A DNA stretch of 64,000 nucleotides from Apostichopus japonicus (Eukaryota > Echinodermata > Holothuroidea > Aspidochirotida > Stichopodidae). Made by a program: the position numbers and the translations under genes. The first letter of the stretch is position 1, and each line of letters opens with the position of its first letter. Of this stretch, positions 62,826-64,000 are shown one piece after another. The DNA lies in assembly GCF_037975245.1 (NCBI RefSeq), contig NC_092581.1:5237501-5301500 (forward strand), written 5' to 3'. Below the pieces are notes generated by a model. It searched no databases. It had not been told where the DNA came from and was given only the letters and a program-made list of their open reading frames with translations.

Positions 62826-64000
62826 TAGTGTTTACACGGGTCCAAAAATCGGGAACCGGGTACCCGAGAGCCGTTACCCGTCGGGTATCCGGGTACCCGG
62901 GAAAAAATTGTTTACCCTCGTGTATCACGATTTTCAAGAAATTACATATTAAATGCTATAATAAATTAATTGTATTCTCTACCGACAATGTTTTCATGTT
63001 CAAAAACGTATGTGAACGGTAAGGTATAAAACCTTCCTCAATAATTTCTATTTGCTTTTTTTTCTGTCATAAACTTGTTAATTACTTAATATAATTAACT
63101 TAACTATTAATTAGTAGTACTGTTGTTAACATCGCACTGCCGCCGCTGCTTATGCTTGCTCTCCACGTCTAGTGGGTCAGACCATAAAATATCCCTTTAC
63201 TTTAGCTCAGTTGTTACTATCTATTATGCAGGCCCAGGGTTCGCATTAGCCGCGAGATTACGCGATTCTCGCAATCTCGTAGTAAAAAGCCACTTGCGAT
63301 TATTATTTTTTCGTTATCCCGTCTATAATCCATAAACATGTCGTAAAATTCCTTGTCAGCCTTTCCTTCTATGAAATAAACGAATGAATAAATAATAATT
63401 TCTTCCACATGATAGCCTAACACCACACTAAGTCAATGCATGAAAAATCTAGCAAAGCCTAACCATCTGTTTATTCGCTGAAATTGTGACGCAGTTATAA
63501 GATATCCATGGAACACATTCATTATTGCTGTTACGTTCGACCACATGGTTGCCTAACACCACACTAAGTCAACGGGGTAATCTAGCATAGCCATTTGTTT
63601 ATTAGCTGAAATTGTGACGCAGTTATAAGATATCCATGGAATACTCTCGTTATTGCTGTTATCTTCAACCACATGGTAGCCTAACACCACACTAAGTCAA
63701 TGGGAAATCTGCCTAACCACCGGTTTGCATTTTTTTTTTAAATCACACTTTGCGTAGGATTCGAGTAATAAATTAGGAACCGGGTAGTATTGCGTCGGGC
63801 GTACCTTCGTTATTGCTGTTATCTTCGACCACACATTTTAGCCTAACACCACACTAAGTCAATGGGAAATCTGCCTAACCGTAGATTTGCAATTTTTTTT
63901 TTTTTTAAATCACACTTTGCGTAGGATTCGGGTAATAAATTAGGAACCGGGTAGTATTGCGTCGGGCGGGTACCCGGGTACCCGGATAACCCGTGCAAAC
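62826..64000. mobile_element. large hAT-like MITE, right end at window edge
   Basis: The left end TAGTGTTTACACGGGT is mirrored at the window edge by ACCCGTGCAAAC. Both ends carry subterminal CCGGGTACCCGG motifs. Inside is a tandem block anchored by GCCTAACACCACACTAAG at about 63415, 63551, 63679 and 63841, and a duplicated segment (CACTTTGCGTAGGATTCG) at about 63744 and 63906. The last bases and any target duplication lie outside the window. No transposase frame. Confidence 0.7.

Overview
The window looks like AT-rich intergenic DNA from a repeat-dense animal genome. A marine invertebrate, plausibly a deuterostome such as an echinoderm, is my best guess. The grounds are metazoan immunoglobulin-superfamily membrane receptors, eukaryotic splice-site and polyadenylation signals, a U2 snRNA-derived element, a tRNA-headed SINE, and many small hAT-like and TTAA-flanked MITEs. 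I cannot name the species from the sequence.

Only two protein genes are convincing, both on the + strand. Each is a single long open frame: 7377-9584 (735 aa) and 22897-24456 (519 aa). Both encode a signal peptide, three Ig-like domains, one transmembrane helix and a cytoplasmic tail. Their cysteine and tryptophan spacing is nearly the same, including an unusual extra cysteine pair bracketing the second Ig domain, so I read them as diverged members of one receptor family. The first ends in an ITIM (LVYTEI) followed 24 residues later by an ITSM-like motif (TVYALV). That is the tail layout of PECAM-1 and Siglec inhibitory immune receptors. The second has no such motif and instead carries a proline-rich SH3/EVH1-type ligand. 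Together they look like a small innate immune or recognition receptor locus with one inhibitory and one non-ITIM member.

Three short stretches look like spliced exons: 27576-27637, 28573-28752 and 47387-47467. They are weaker calls and could be tail or terminal exons of further genes.

The rest is mobile and repetitive DNA. I see a U2-headed retroelement at 32130-32319 with 8-bp target duplications; three copies of a TTAA-flanked MITE; seven hAT-like elements (six bounded by 8-bp target duplications, three of those elements with related copies forming two families) plus one running off the right edge; two copies of a tRNA-derived SINE; a 168-bp nested palindrome; tandem arrays with units of 16, 17, about 32, 65 (with a 5-unit higher-order period) and about 85 bp; long TA tracts; and about twenty G or C homopolymer runs of 10 or more. 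Layout: 1-7.3 kb transposon-rich flank; 7.4-9.9 kb receptor 1; 10-22.8 kb MITE, SINE and an array; 22.9-24.5 kb receptor 2; 24.5-32 kb possible exons, MITE and a TA tract; 32-43 kb U2 element and a cluster of hAT MITEs; 46.8-48.8 kb TA tract, possible exon and 65-bp satellite; 55-64 kb arrays and hAT elements.
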